Part shown: piece after piece, positions 1-8,049 of the stretch
Layout: each line of letters opens with the position of its first letter
Numbering within the stretch: position 1 is the first letter of the stretch
NCBI RefSeq assembly: GCF_003713065.1
Contig: NZ_CP033433.1
Coordinates: 2,453,001 to 2,517,000, forward strand
Length of the DNA stretch: 64,000 bases
Direction: 5' to 3'
DNA from: Cohnella candidum
Lineage (GTDB): Bacteria > Bacillota > Bacilli > Paenibacillales > Paenibacillaceae
The notes under the pieces: generated by a model
Told to the model about the DNA's origin: nothing
The model's input: only the letters and a program-made list of their open reading frames with translations
The model's database searches: none
Position numbers and translations under genes: made by a program

Positions 1-19
1 TCAAGTCCACCGTTCTCAT
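1..19 (-). CDS. pdp: Start of a pyrimidine-nucleoside phosphorylase gene (partial, probable)
   Basis: Only the first six codons are inside the window, reading MRTVDL on the minus strand, preceded by GGAAGGA at a normal distance. Pyrimidine-nucleoside phosphorylases of Bacillales start with a very similar MRMVD peptide, and the gene follows deoR and deoC here as part of the deoxynucleoside catabolic operon, so Pdp is the best guess. It would release deoxyribose-1-phosphate from pyrimidine deoxynucleosides, feeding DeoC after isomerisation. The call rests on context and six residues only; a nucleoside transporter is the main alternative. Confidence 0.45.
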
Positions 20-67
20 CGCGTATTCCTTCCTTTCGGCTGGGTTCGCAGGATGCTCAGTTTGCTC

Positions 68-739
68 TTAGTACCCTTCGCCTTTGCCGCCCGTCACGAT
101 CGCGACGGAAGCGCTGGCGCCCAGCCGGGTCGCGCCGGCTTCGACAAGCTTCGCAGCGAATTCCGGATCGCGGACGCCGCCGGAAGCCTTGATTCCCATC
201 TCCGGTCCGACGACCGAACGGATCAGCGCGATATCTTCCACCGTAGCGCCGCCGGTGCCGAAGCCCGTCGACGTTTTGACGAAATCCGCTCCGGCTTCTT
301 TGCTGATCAGAGAAGCTTCCCTCTTCTCTTCATCGGTCAAATAGCACGTTTCTATGATCACTTTCACCGCGGCTTTTCCCGAGCACGCTTCCACTACGGC
401 TTTGACGTCGTTCAGCACGGCTTCCCGGTCGCCCGATTTGAGCGCTCCGACGTTCAGAACCATATCGACTTCCGTCGCGCCGACTGCAACAGCGTCACGC
501 GCTTCCAGCGCTTTGACTTCCGTACGGCTCGCGCCCAAAGGGAATCCGACGACCGTCGCGATCCCGACGCCGCTGCCGGCCAGTGCTTGAACTGCCGTCG
601 GAATCCAGTAAGGGTTCACGCAGACGGTCGCGAAACCGTACTTCCTGGCTTCGTCGCATAGGCGCAAAACATCATCTTTCTTGCTGAACGCGCTGAGCAG
701 CGTATGATCGATCATTTTGGCGAAGTGATTCCCACTCAT
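68..739 (-). CDS. deoC: Deoxyribose-phosphate aldolase
   Basis: This cytosolic TIM-barrel class I aldolase (223 aa) cleaves 2-deoxyribose-5-phosphate to acetaldehyde and glyceraldehyde-3-phosphate, the last step of deoxynucleoside use. The Schiff-base lysine is seen in [10 protein letters not shown] (K155), and the second conserved lysine in IKASGGVRD (K184). Length is typical of the Firmicute enzyme. Its ATG overlaps the stop of the upstream deoR gene by four bases (ATGA), so translation is probably coupled, and the partial pdp-like gene follows about 50 bp downstream. Expression should follow the deoR promoter and its DeoR operators. Confidence 0.97.
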   Translation of the reverse strand: MSGNHFAKMIDHTLLSAFSKKDDVLRLCDEARKYGFATVCVNPYWIPTAVQALAGSGVGIATVVGFPLGASRTEVKALEARDAVAVGATEVDMVLNVGALKSGDREAVLNDVKAVVEACSGKAAVKVIIETCYLTDEEKREASLISKEAGADFVKTSTGFGTGGATVEDIALIRSVVGPEMGIKASGGVRDPEFAAKLVEAGATRLGASASVAIVTGGKGEGY

Positions 740-1701
740 TGCTTCATCGTCTCCTGTTGTTCCAATTTGTGAAGCAGCTCCCGGGCCGTAATCTGGTCCG
801 TAACGAGCGTATTCCCGTACCGCCCGCGAAGCGCGCCGAAAATGGCGTTTACCTTCGAGGCGCCCCCGGCCACGAGGATGGAGTGTTCTTTCTTCCGCAG
901 GTCCGAAAGTTCAATACCCACGGTCCGCTCGTTCAGTTCGGCCAGGCATATCTCGCCGTTCTCGTCGAAATACCGCGAGCAGATGTCCCCGGCCGCGCGG
1001 CTGCGAATGACTTCCAGTTCATCCTCGCGGAAGTAATTCGAGCCGAGCAGGACGGAATCGGGCGTCGGCGCTCCGGCGGTAAAAACGGCCACATTGGCGC
1101 CGATGCCCATGTCCATGACCCTCCGGATGTGACGGTCCGACAGCATGGCTTGCTTCACAAGTGTATGATCTACGATTGCGGGTAAATACATGAAATATGG
1201 CGTAACGTGGAAAGCCTGGGCGAATCGGTGGACGATCTCGGACGGGGAAATCCGCACGTCCGCGTCGCTTACGCCTCCGTTCAATTGGACGACGTAACCG
1301 TTTTTGAGCGTTCGGGAGTCCAGATGGAGCGCGACCTGGTACATCGTCGAACCCCACGAGGCGCCTACGGTGTCCCCGTCCTTCAAAATCTCGCCCAAAT
1401 AGTCCGCCGCCGCCTGCCCGATGCATGTTTTGACCCGTTCGTCGTCGTACGTCGGCGTATAAGCCACAACGGCTTCCTTGAGTCCGAATTTCGTTTTGAG
1501 CGATTGCTTCAACGTTTCGGCATCCTCGCTCGGATCCCTGATCTCGATTCGGACGATGCCTTCCGCCTTCGCTTGCTGCAGCAGCCTCGATACGGTCGGC
1601 CTGGATACGCCTAGGCGTTCCGCGATCTGGCTTTGGCTGTAATCGAGCTGGTAATAAAGCTTAGCGGCTTCCAAAAGTTTCCTGGTTTTGTCGTTATCCA
1701 A
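736..1701 (-). CDS. deoR: Deoxyribonucleoside regulator, SorC/DeoR type
   Basis: A 321-residue transcription regulator of the SorC sugar-binding family. The N-terminal helix-turn-helix is at about residues 21-43 ([20 protein letters not shown]), followed by the large effector-binding domain. In Bacillus subtilis the SorC-family DeoR represses the dra(deoC)-nupC-pdp operon until deoxyribose-5-phosphate binds. The gene is first in the operon here, overlapping deoC by ATGA, and its own leader carries two boxes resembling the DeoR operator, so autoregulation is likely. The symbol is assigned from family, neighbours and operator match together; the protein is called by these rather than by a database hit. 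Confidence 0.88.
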   Translation of the reverse strand: MDNDKTRKLLEAAKLYYQLDYSQSQIAERLGVSRPTVSRLLQQAKAEGIVRIEIRDPSEDAETLKQSLKTKFGLKEAVVAYTPTYDDERVKTCIGQAAADYLGEILKDGDTVGASWGSTMYQVALHLDSRTLKNGYVVQLNGGVSDADVRISPSEIVHRFAQAFHVTPYFMYLPAIVDHTLVKQAMLSDRHIRRVMDMGIGANVAVFTAGAPTPDSVLLGSNYFREDELEVIRSRAAGDICSRYFDENGEICLAELNERTVGIELSDLRKKEHSILVAGGASKVNAIFGALRGRYGNTLVTDQITARELLHKLEQQETMKQ

Positions 1702-1734
1702 CGAATGTCACACGCTTTCATCCAACGAATTTTA

Positions 1735-1769
1735 TGAAATTCTGTTCAGCATGTGTGAAATTCTGTTCG
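1735..1769 (-). promoter_or_regulatory. Tandem DeoR-type operator boxes
   Basis: Two direct copies of GAACAGAATTTCA (minus strand), at 1756-1769 and 1735-1748, are spaced exactly 21 bp apart, two helical turns, directly downstream of the deoR -10 box. They match the core of the known Bacillus subtilis DeoR operator (GAACAAAATTTCA). Binding here would block transcription initiation or clearance. Confidence 0.7.
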
Positions 1770-1775
1770 GCTGTA

Positions 1776-1804
1776 ATTATAGTGGAAAACATGCCTGATT
1801 TCAA
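1776..1804 (-). promoter_or_regulatory. Sigma-A promoter of deoR-deoC
   Basis: On the minus strand a -35 box TTGAAA (1804-1799) and a perfect -10 box TATAAT (1781-1776) are separated by 17 bp. The operator boxes follow at once downstream. Confidence 0.8.
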
Positions 1805-1880
1805 TCACTCTTGCCATTCTTCGACCAAATAAAACAGCCTTCCGAATGAGGAAGACTGTACGTGTTTGAAACGTTCGTTT

Positions 1881-2432
1881 TTATACCCGGACTCGGTTCG
1901 CCGCCGCCAAAACCGATGCCAGCCGGATGAAGTTTCCGAGCACGTTTTCGACACGGAGTCTCATTCTTTCGTCCAGCGGGCTTCCGTCCGGGCCGAAACG
2001 CCTCTGGTCTCCGCCGACGGAAATCCAATCCGGGCAATTCACGCCGTGAAGGTTCCGGACGATCGCTTGAAGATGGGTCAGGGAGCTGACTCCCACCGCT
2101 CCGCCGGCCGCGCTGACCGACAGTACCGCCTTGCCGTCGAAATGCTCCGCCCCTAAATAGTCCAATGCATTTTTGAGGACACCCGATATCGTGCCGTGGT
2201 ATTCCGGAGAGGCGAGCACGACCGCGTCGCTTTCGGCGACCAGCTTCGCCAGCGCCTTCGCCTCCTCCGGCTCCGAATCCGTATCCGGATCGTATAACGG
2301 AAGGACTCGCTCCCGCAAATCGAACACTTCCGCGTCATGACCCCAAGCGATTAACCGACTCCCGGCATAGCGGACCAATTTGGTGCTGGCCGACTCGCGG
2401 CGATTGCTTCCGGCTAGAATAGCCACTTTCAT
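1881..2432 (-). CDS. NADPH-dependent FMN reductase / azoreductase-like flavoprotein
   Basis: A 183-residue flavodoxin-fold reductase of the NADPH-dependent FMN reductase family (SsuE/YhdA-like). The FMN phosphate loop is seen at the N terminus (AILAGSNRRESAS) and the flavin contact motif as SPEYHGTISGVLKNALDYL. Such enzymes reduce FMN, quinones, azo compounds or metal ions in the cytosol. I chose the ATG at 2432 because it follows GGGAGGG at good spacing; a longer upstream reading lacks a ribosome site and runs through the promoter. It is a single-gene unit, with a palindromic promoter suggesting redox- or electrophile-responsive repression. The physiological substrate cannot be told from sequence. 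Confidence 0.88.
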   Translation of the reverse strand: MKVAILAGSNRRESASTKLVRYAGSRLIAWGHDAEVFDLRERVLPLYDPDTDSEPEEAKALAKLVAESDAVVLASPEYHGTISGVLKNALDYLGAEHFDGKAVLSVSAAGGAVGVSSLTHLQAIVRNLHGVNCPDWISVGGDQRRFGPDGSPLDERMRLRVENVLGNFIRLASVLAAANRVRV

Positions 2433-2451
2433 GGGAATCCCTCCCTCGCTG

Positions 2452-2492
2452 ACTTTACATACATAATAGTATGTAAAGTATGGTAAAGTCAA
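2452..2492 (-). promoter_or_regulatory. Promoter with palindromic operator for the FMN reductase
   Basis: On the minus strand TTGACT (2492-2487), an 18-bp spacer and TATTAT (2468-2463) form a sigma-A promoter. The -10 box is the centre of a perfect inverted repeat, ACTTTACATAC (2452-2462) with GTATGTAAAGT (2469-2479), and a third TAAAGT half-site follows at 2484-2489. This layout is typical of a dimeric repressor covering the promoter. HxlR or MarR family repressors often control such reductases, but no candidate regulator gene is adjacent. Confidence 0.7.
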
Positions 2493-2546
2493 TGAGCAAC
2501 CTCGATAAATTTCCTCAGCTCCTCCCCATCACGGTCGCGAGGCCGA

Positions 2547-2725
2547 GATGTGCAAGAAAGTTACATAACTCCGCTCGATCTACGGTCCCGTGGGCGAGTT
2601 GTGTAAGAAAGTTGCATAACTCTCCTCAAACCAGGCCTCCGAGGCCGTGTTGTGTAAGAAAGTTACATATCTCCTCTCCATCCATGGTCCCGAGACCGAG
2701 TTGTGTAAGAAAGTTGCATAACTCC
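2547..2725. repeat. Four-unit 51-bp tandem array of hairpin repeats
   Basis: The core TGTGYAAGAAAGTT recurs at 2549, 2600, 2651 and 2702, an exact 51-bp period. Each core forms a hairpin: in unit 2 AGTTGTGTAA (2597-2606) pairs with TTGCATAACT (2612-2621) around a GAAAG loop, with two G-T pairs that are wobble pairs only in a plus-strand RNA. The 25-bp linkers vary more. The array lies between the pfkA terminator and the FMN reductase promoter. The whole 2493-2762 gap holds no convincing gene; a plus-strand reading of 17-residue repeats is a by-product of the period being divisible by three. Confidence 0.8.
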
Positions 2726-2762
2726 CTTCGATCCGTGCTTCTGAGGGCGAGTTTCTGCGCGC

Positions 2763-2799
2763 GAAAAAAAAACAGGTTACGTCTTAATGACGTAACCTG
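2763..2799 (-). terminator. Rho-independent terminator of pfkA
   Basis: CAGGTTACGTC (2773-2783) and GACGTAACCTG (2789-2799) form a perfect 11-bp stem with a 5-nt loop, followed on the minus strand by nine T residues (2772-2764). Confidence 0.93.
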
Positions 2800-2832
2800 C
2801 CCCTTTGAGCGCCCTTCGCTTCTCGACCCGAA

Positions 2833-3801
2833 TTATTGAGAGAGGCGTTTGGCGAGTTCGTACATCTCGATGTCGAAGGCTTTCTTCGTCGAGCAGACCG
2901 TCTCGATGTCGGTCGCTTGGAATTCGCCTTTCACGATGCCGAGCGCTTTGCCGGAATCGCCCTCGATCAGCTTCTGAACCGCATAGTCGCCCAGCTTGGA
3001 AGCCAGGATGCGGTCGTTGTGCGTCGGGGAGCCCCCGCGCTGGATGTGGCCAAGTACCGTCACGCGGGGTTCGATGCCGCTGTGCTCGGTGATTTGGCGC
3101 GCGATTTCATCGCCGCCGCATACGCCTTCCGCCACGACGATGATGCCGTGACGTTTGCCGTTCTGGAAGTTCTCCTTCATATGAAGGGCGATTTCCTTGA
3201 TATCGAAAGGAACCTCCGGCACGAGAATCGCTTCCGCTCCGCTGGCCAAGCCGGCGTGCAGGGCGATGTCGCCGCAGTGGCGGCCCATGACTTCCACGAC
3301 CGAAGCGCGTTCATGGGAGGTCATCGTATCGCGAAGCTTGTTGATCGCGTCGACGACGATGCTGACGGACGTATCGAAACCGATCGTGTAATCGGTGAAC
3401 GGAATGTCGTTATCGATGGTGCCGGGCAATGCCATCGTTTTGATGCCGAGCTTGCTCAGCTTCAGCGCGCCTTGATAGGAACCGTCGCCGCCGATGACGA
3501 CGAGGCCGTCGATGCCGAATTCCCGCAGGATGTCCGCGCCTTTCTGCTGGCCTTCCGGCGTCATGAATTCCTTGCAGCGGGCGGTCTGCAGAATGGTGCC
3601 GCCCCGCTGGATGATATCGCCGACGCTGCGTAGGTCCATCTCCCGGATTTCCCGGTTCAGAAGGCCTTGATAGCCCCTCTGGATGGCGAATACCTCCAGC
3701 CCGCGGTACAGCCCTCCGCGAACGACCGCGCGAACGGCCGCGTTCATGCCTTGCGAATCCCCGCCGCTCGTCAGAACGGCAATCTTCTTCACTGCACTCA
3801 T
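2833..3801 (-). CDS. pfkA: ATP-dependent 6-phosphofructokinase
   Basis: This 322-residue enzyme phosphorylates fructose-6-phosphate to fructose-1,6-bisphosphate in glycolysis. Visible motifs are SGGDSQGMN (12-20), the ATP-type loop GGDGSYQGA (104-112), the catalytic PGTIDND (126-132, Asp130 as base) and MGRHCGDIA (172-180). The glycine and serine pattern in GGDGS indicates ATP rather than pyrophosphate as donor. I chose ATG 3801 because GGGGAGGA precedes it; the reading extends nine codons further upstream without a ribosome site. It lies 33 bp after a YtpB-type terpene synthase gene, whereas in many Firmicutes pfkA sits with accA and pyk, so this may be a second or relocated copy. Confidence 0.95.
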   Translation of the reverse strand: MSAVKKIAVLTSGGDSQGMNAAVRAVVRGGLYRGLEVFAIQRGYQGLLNREIREMDLRSVGDIIQRGGTILQTARCKEFMTPEGQQKGADILREFGIDGLVVIGGDGSYQGALKLSKLGIKTMALPGTIDNDIPFTDYTIGFDTSVSIVVDAINKLRDTMTSHERASVVEVMGRHCGDIALHAGLASGAEAILVPEVPFDIKEIALHMKENFQNGKRHGIIVVAEGVCGGDEIARQITEHSGIEPRVTVLGHIQRGGSPTHNDRILASKLGDYAVQKLIEGDSGKALGIVKGEFQATDIETVCSTKKAFDIEMYELAKRLSQ

Positions 3802-3834
3802 GTTCGTTTTCCTCCCCAAAATCTTCATGCGGCA

Positions 3835-4911
3835 CTACATCGCTTTGCGTATCCAATGGCTGTTCAGCCAGAAAAACAACCGTGTCCAGGGGCTTCCTTT
3901 CATCAACAGGCGGGCGGTTCTGCGGACATCTCTCTGCCCTTTGACCTTCGGGTCCGACAGGTACAGCGCGATCAGCCCTTCCACGATCATGCGGTGGAAA
4001 GAGGGGCAGGGCAGCCTGTCGGCCGCTTGCCTCGCCGCACGCACCATGCGGAGCATTCTCTCGTCGAGCTTCTCCGGCGAACCGAAATAGCTGCAGAAAT
4101 TGAGATCGCCGCCCTCCCGGTCTTCCGCTTGGTCGATCAGGTAATCGAGCAGGATGTGAAGCCCGCAGATGGAGGGGAAATAAGCTTCCCGAATGCGCGT
4201 TGCCGTCTCGGGCGTCAGCTCCGGATCGCACGCCGCCGTGAACAGCATGAACATGCCCAGCGTGGACCCCGTCGCCGCCGCGAATTCGTTCCACTGAAGC
4301 TCGGGGTAAGCGGAACGGTGCCGCTCCCACCATGCGAGCAATTCTGGCTCGCGCCGGGCTTTGGCGATATGCTTGTACACTTGAAGGTCTCCGTACAAGC
4401 CGACCAGTTCTTTGACGTGGGCCTGCACACGCCCGTAAGCGGGCAATTCGGCGATCGCCGCGTGGCATTTGCGGACCAAGGCGTGTAGGTACCCGCCGTC
4501 GTCCCTCTCTTGCCGGAGCGCGTAATAATCGGTCAGCGGCGCCTCCGGCGTGACCGCGTCCAGCATGCTCCGGTGAAGCAGGCGGAAATCGTCCGCGTCC
4601 AGTGAAGTGCTGCGGTCGCACAAATTGTCCAAATAGTCGCTGATCGTCTGCAAAGCGACGATCAGCGGAATGAGGACATCCTTCATATCCAGCCTCACGG
4701 CCGCATAGACCGCTCCGCCCTCGCAATGGAATTGCTTGGTTTCCATGCTGCTCAGCGCTTGCTTGCGGAGCTCGGGATCCGGGATGGCTTGCGCCGCGGC
4801 GCGCCATTCCGCCAGCTCGCCGCGCACGCCGGGCAAGATGTGCTTGTATACTCTCGACATCAGCGAAACCGGCCCTCCGGGGTAACGGTCCGCCATGCGG
4901 CTATGCTCCAT
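3835..4911 (-). CDS. ytpB: Tetraprenyl-beta-curcumene synthase family protein (DUF2600)
   Basis: A 358-residue all-helical protein of the DUF2600/YtpB family, the class of large terpene cyclases which in Bacillus subtilis converts heptaprenyl (C35) diphosphate to tetraprenyl-beta-curcumene, the first step of sesquarterpene synthesis in spores. An aspartate-rich metal-binding stretch SDYLDNLCDR lies at 91-100 and a second acidic segment DYLIDQAEDREGGDLNF lies in the C-terminal half. The ATG at 4911 follows GGAGGA at seven bases. It is the middle gene of a three-gene unit with a 112-residue unknown protein upstream and pfkA downstream. Family assignment is firm, the exact product is inferred. 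Confidence 0.85.
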   Translation of the reverse strand: MEHSRMADRYPGGPVSLMSRVYKHILPGVRGELAEWRAAAQAIPDPELRKQALSSMETKQFHCEGGAVYAAVRLDMKDVLIPLIVALQTISDYLDNLCDRSTSLDADDFRLLHRSMLDAVTPEAPLTDYYALRQERDDGGYLHALVRKCHAAIAELPAYGRVQAHVKELVGLYGDLQVYKHIAKARREPELLAWWERHRSAYPELQWNEFAAATGSTLGMFMLFTAACDPELTPETATRIREAYFPSICGLHILLDYLIDQAEDREGGDLNFCSYFGSPEKLDERMLRMVRAARQAADRLPCPSFHRMIVEGLIALYLSDPKVKGQRDVRRTARLLMKGSPWTRLFFWLNSHWIRKAM

Positions 4912-4934
4912 TCATAGGTCCTCCGCTTGCTCTT

Positions 4935-5273
4935 TCAGCCATGCCTTTTCGTTTCCTCGTCTAGATCCTGCTGCGTCCGGAACCATATATGCAAATCGTT
5001 GATCCGGCTCGCCAGCTCCGCGATTTCCCCGTTCAGCCGGCACGAAGCCTCGAAATCTTCCTCTGTGAACAACAGTTCTTGTTTGATTTTGATTTGCTCT
5101 TCGAAAATGATCACGCGATCCGGGATGGCACCGCGGACGTTCTCCCAAAATTCGAGCACGGCCGTCTGCCGGGCGCGGCCGATCGTATCCCAATCCTCCT
5201 TGAGAGCGGGAACGTAGATGCCGAGCCGGTCGCTCCAGGCGAACTGGCCGTTCAGCCACTCGTTGTCTCCCAT
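4935..5273 (-). CDS. Conserved-looking hypothetical protein, 112 aa
   Basis: I do not recognise this protein. It is acidic, soluble, without signal peptide or membrane segment, and its second half is rich in Glu, Ile and Leu and probably helical (FEEQIKIKQELLFTEEDFEAS). ATG 5273 is chosen over a TTG two codons upstream because GGAAGG is seven bases before it. It ends 23 bp before the ytpB-like gene, so the two are probably cotranscribed and functionally linked. Confidence 0.7.
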   Translation of the reverse strand: MGDNEWLNGQFAWSDRLGIYVPALKEDWDTIGRARQTAVLEFWENVRGAIPDRVIIFEEQIKIKQELLFTEEDFEASCRLNGEIAELASRINDLHIWFRTQQDLDEETKRHG

Positions 5274-5411
5274 GGCCAATCCTTCCGTCTTGCTTTTCTA
5301 GTCTCGATCTTAAGATCGGGGATAAAAGCGTCATCCTATAATGTATCATTACGGCCTTGTGAAATCCAGCGCAAATGTTCTTCCAAACCTCCCGAAAACG
5401 CTGTCGAAATC

Positions 5412-5420
5412 TGATATAAT
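5412..5420 (+). promoter_or_regulatory. Extended -10 promoter before the MOP-type transporter
   Basis: TGATATAAT is an extended -10 element (TGn plus a perfect TATAAT at 5415-5420). No good -35 box is seen. Its position implies transcription starts near 5427, downstream of all ATG codons of the long reading, which supports the late start chosen for the next gene. Confidence 0.45.
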
Positions 5421-5472
5421 ACTAGCATTCGCTCGACCCCATCCGATCGTCGGCACAAAGGAGCTGACCCCG

Positions 5473-6828
5473 CTGAATCCGTCAGACGTTCCAGTCACCT
5501 TGAGGAGACTGTTCCTGTTTTTCATCCCGATGGGGTTTTCCGTCGTGCTGATCAATCTTTCCCACGTCATCATCAACGGCACGCTCGCCCGGGCCGCCGA
5601 TCAGGAGACGATCCTGGCCGGCTATGCGCTGGGCATGAGCCTCTTGGCGGTCGCGGAGCGGCCCGCCGTTCTGCTGCGCCAAACCTGCTCCGCGCTCGTG
5701 CGGGACCGCCAGTCTTACCGCGCGGTCCGGGCGGTGGGCTTCGCCGTCTTCTCGGCTGCGCTTGCGTTCGGCGCGCTGGTTGCTTATACGCCCCTCGGCA
5801 AGTGGATATTCGGCGGCGCTTTCGGCGCCGAACCCGACGTGGAGGCTCAGGCGATCCGTACTTGGCAAGCGCTGATGTTCCTGGCCGTCTTCTCCGGACT
5901 CCGATGTTTTTACCAAGGGGTCATCATCTATCGCATGAGAACGAAGTGGTTGACGGTCGGCATGGTTTTCCGGCTTGCCGGCATGTTCCTGCTCTCGCAA
6001 TTTTTCATCCATGCCGGCATCACGAGCTCCTTGCAGGGAGCCGTCATTTTCGTGTTCGGGATGATGATCGAAGCCTTGCTGAGCTGGATTGAATGCCGGA
6101 AGCTGGTCGGGGAAATGCCGGAGCGCGCGGAAGAATGCATGATCGAGAAGCCGAAGCACGTGTTTCCCTTCTACAACCCGCTGCTGTTCTCGTCTCTGAT
6201 CGTCGTGTGGGTGCTTCCGATCCTGAACGCGCTGCTCGGCACGACCGACCGGGCCAAGCTGGCCGTCGCTTCCTTCGCGGTCGCCGGAAGCCTCATGAAC
6301 CTGATGCTCGGCTTCTTTACCTATTTCCATCAAATCGCCCTTCATTTCGGCAAATCCAATCCCGAGCAAGTCCGCCGTTTCACGCTGGCTCTCGGTTTTG
6401 TACCGGCCTTGTTCCAAATTGCGCTTTCGTTCACGCCGATCGGCCCCTGGATGCTCTCCCATGCGCTTCACGTGAAAGGGGAGCTGCTGGAGGCCAGCTT
6501 GCACGCCCTTAGGGGTTTCGTTCCGTTCGTGCTTGTCTTCCCGTGGCTGGACACGCTGAACGGCTTCGTCATGTCCAAAGGAGAAACGAAGCTCATGTTC
6601 GGCTCCCAAACCGCGAACGCCGCCGTTACGATCCTCGCGATCGCCGCGTTCGTCCTTTCGCTTCCCGGTTGGGCAGGCGTGCTCGGATCATTCGCCCAAT
6701 CCGCCGGAACCGCCGCCGAGCTGGCGCTGCTTTTCTGGCTGTACCGCCGAAACCGCAAACGGGAACGAACGATATCTGCCGGGCTGCGATCGCCCGATCA
6801 CCCAACAGGAGTAACCCTACATGAATGA
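5473..6828 (+). CDS. MATE/MOP-type multi-pass membrane transporter
   Basis: A strongly hydrophobic protein (about 451 aa) with around twelve predicted membrane segments, beginning LRRLFLFFIPMGFSVVLINLSHVII. It resembles the MatE branch of the MOP flippase/exporter superfamily found in Paenibacillaceae; substrate unknown. The start is unusual: no ATG, GTG or TTG lies between the promoter-like TATAAT and the first membrane helix with a ribosome site, but a CTG at 5473 has AAAGGAG nine bases before it, so I annotate that. A longer reading from 5341 would precede the promoter. It overlaps the following MFS gene by eight bases, so the two transporters are coupled. Confidence 0.72.
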   Translation: MNPSDVPVTLRRLFLFFIPMGFSVVLINLSHVIINGTLARAADQETILAGYALGMSLLAVAERPAVLLRQTCSALVRDRQSYRAVRAVGFAVFSAALAFGALVAYTPLGKWIFGGAFGAEPDVEAQAIRTWQALMFLAVFSGLRCFYQGVIIYRMRTKWLTVGMVFRLAGMFLLSQFFIHAGITSSLQGAVIFVFGMMIEALLSWIECRKLVGEMPERAEECMIEKPKHVFPFYNPLLFSSLIVVWVLPILNALLGTTDRAKLAVASFAVAGSLMNLMLGFFTYFHQIALHFGKSNPEQVRRFTLALGFVPALFQIALSFTPIGPWMLSHALHVKGELLEASLHALRGFVPFVLVFPWLDTLNGFVMSKGETKLMFGSQTANAAVTILAIAAFVLSLPGWAGVLGSFAQSAGTAAELALLFWLYRRNRKRERTISAGLRSPDHPTGVTLHE

Positions 6829-7981
6829 ACCCGCCCGCCTCACCCGGCAAACGGCCCTTTTGCGCTCGCTTCATTTCGCTTCCTACTCTTCGATGGTCCT
6901 TATCGCGACGTATTTTCCGCTTTATTTTTACAGCCTCGGCTTCACCAAGCTGCAGATCGGGGCGATTTACTCGGTCGGTCCGGTGTTATCGATCGTGTCC
7001 AACCTGCTGGTAGGTATCGTCAGCGACAAAACGAAAAGCTTGCGCCGGATGATCAGCCTGCTGTACCTGGGCCAGATCCTCGCCCTCGCACTGCTGCTTC
7101 CCCAACGGGAATTCGGCATCATGTCGGCGGTGATGGCCTTGTTCTATCTCTTCCAGACTCCGATCAACTCGATGCTGGACAGCTTGACGCTGCTCGCGGC
7201 GGACCGCATGCATAGAAGCTTCGCGTCCATCCGGATGTTCGGCTCCCTCGGTTATGCAATCTGCGCCGTGATCTTCGGCCTGCTGCTCAAAACATACGGC
7301 TCGGACCTGACGATCGTACTTTCGCTCGTTACCGTCACCGTGTCTCTCGTATTTTCGCTTATCGTCGCCGATTTCCAAGCGTCCGTCCGAAAATTCGAGT
7401 TCGGAGCCCTGTGGCTCGTTCTGAAGCGGCGCGAGACGTTCGGCTTCTTCCTCGCGCTCGGGCTCGTATCCGTCGCCCACCGGCTGAACGAAGGCTTCCT
7501 CTCCGTCGCGATGCGGGAATACGGCGCCTCGGACACCGTCATCGGCTTTGCGTCGCTCACTTCCTCCGTCAGCGAGATCCCGGTGTTTTTCCTAATGGCG
7601 AGGTTCGGCCACCGCTTTCGGGAGTTTCCGCTGCTCGCCGTCGCCAGCGTCATGTACATCATCCGAATGCTGCTTCTCAGCGTCGCCCACGATCCCTGGG
7701 CTTTCGTCGCCATTCAGGCGATGCACAGCGTAACCTTCGGCATCTTCTACATCACCGCGCTGCGCTGCCTGCAGTCATTGATTCCCGACGAATACCGCTC
7801 CTCCGGCCAAGGGGTGTTCGCCGTCGTCTGGTCCGGCATCGCCGGCTTGTTTGCCGGCATGCTGGGCGGCTGGCTGTACGACGCTTACGGCTTAGCCTGG
7901 CTTTACCGCATGGGCGCCCTGTTCGCTTTGGCCGGGTGCGCCGGCTTCTTATTCTTCCATTACCGCCGCTCCGCCCCCTGA
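6821..7981 (+). CDS. Major facilitator superfamily transporter
   Basis: A 386-residue protein with about twelve membrane segments and the MFS loop signature between helices 2 and 3 (GIVSDKTKSLRRM). Overall it looks like the nucleoside/sugar symporter-like MFS_1 branch, but the substrate is not readable. AGGAG precedes the ATG by nine bases, inside the end of the upstream MOP-type gene, with eight bases of overlap. The pair may form an export or resistance unit. A second ATG four bases later is in another frame and gives only a short peptide. Confidence 0.85.
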   Translation: MNEPARLTRQTALLRSLHFASYSSMVLIATYFPLYFYSLGFTKLQIGAIYSVGPVLSIVSNLLVGIVSDKTKSLRRMISLLYLGQILALALLLPQREFGIMSAVMALFYLFQTPINSMLDSLTLLAADRMHRSFASIRMFGSLGYAICAVIFGLLLKTYGSDLTIVLSLVTVTVSLVFSLIVADFQASVRKFEFGALWLVLKRRETFGFFLALGLVSVAHRLNEGFLSVAMREYGASDTVIGFASLTSSVSEIPVFFLMARFGHRFREFPLLAVASVMYIIRMLLLSVAHDPWAFVAIQAMHSVTFGIFYITALRCLQSLIPDEYRSSGQGVFAVVWSGIAGLFAGMLGGWLYDAYGLAWLYRMGALFALAGCAGFLFFHYRRSAP

Positions 7982-7995
7982 TCGGGACATCATTC

Positions 7996-8024
7996 TTGAT
8001 CGCCTTAGAACCCGCCACTATAAT
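7996..8024 (+). promoter_or_regulatory. Sigma-A promoter of the nitroreductase gene
   Basis: TTGATC (7996-8001) and TATAAT (8019-8024) are separated by exactly 17 bp, immediately before the GGGGGGAAGGAG leader of the nitroreductase. Confidence 0.8.
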
Positions 8025-8049
8025 AGGGGGGAAGGAGAGAAGAACAACA

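Noticed and set aside
2480..2839. Plus-strand reading frame with 17-residue repeats (CVRKLHNS)
   Set aside because: The 51-bp hairpin period is a multiple of three and generates the peptide repeat. The start lies in the FMN reductase promoter and the end runs into the pfkA gene; no ribosome site.
3410..4807. 465-codon minus-strand frame across pfkA and the ytpB-like gene
   Set aside because: It lies in another frame over two well-supported genes and its sequence is a low-complexity Arg/Gly/Pro product of GC-rich DNA.
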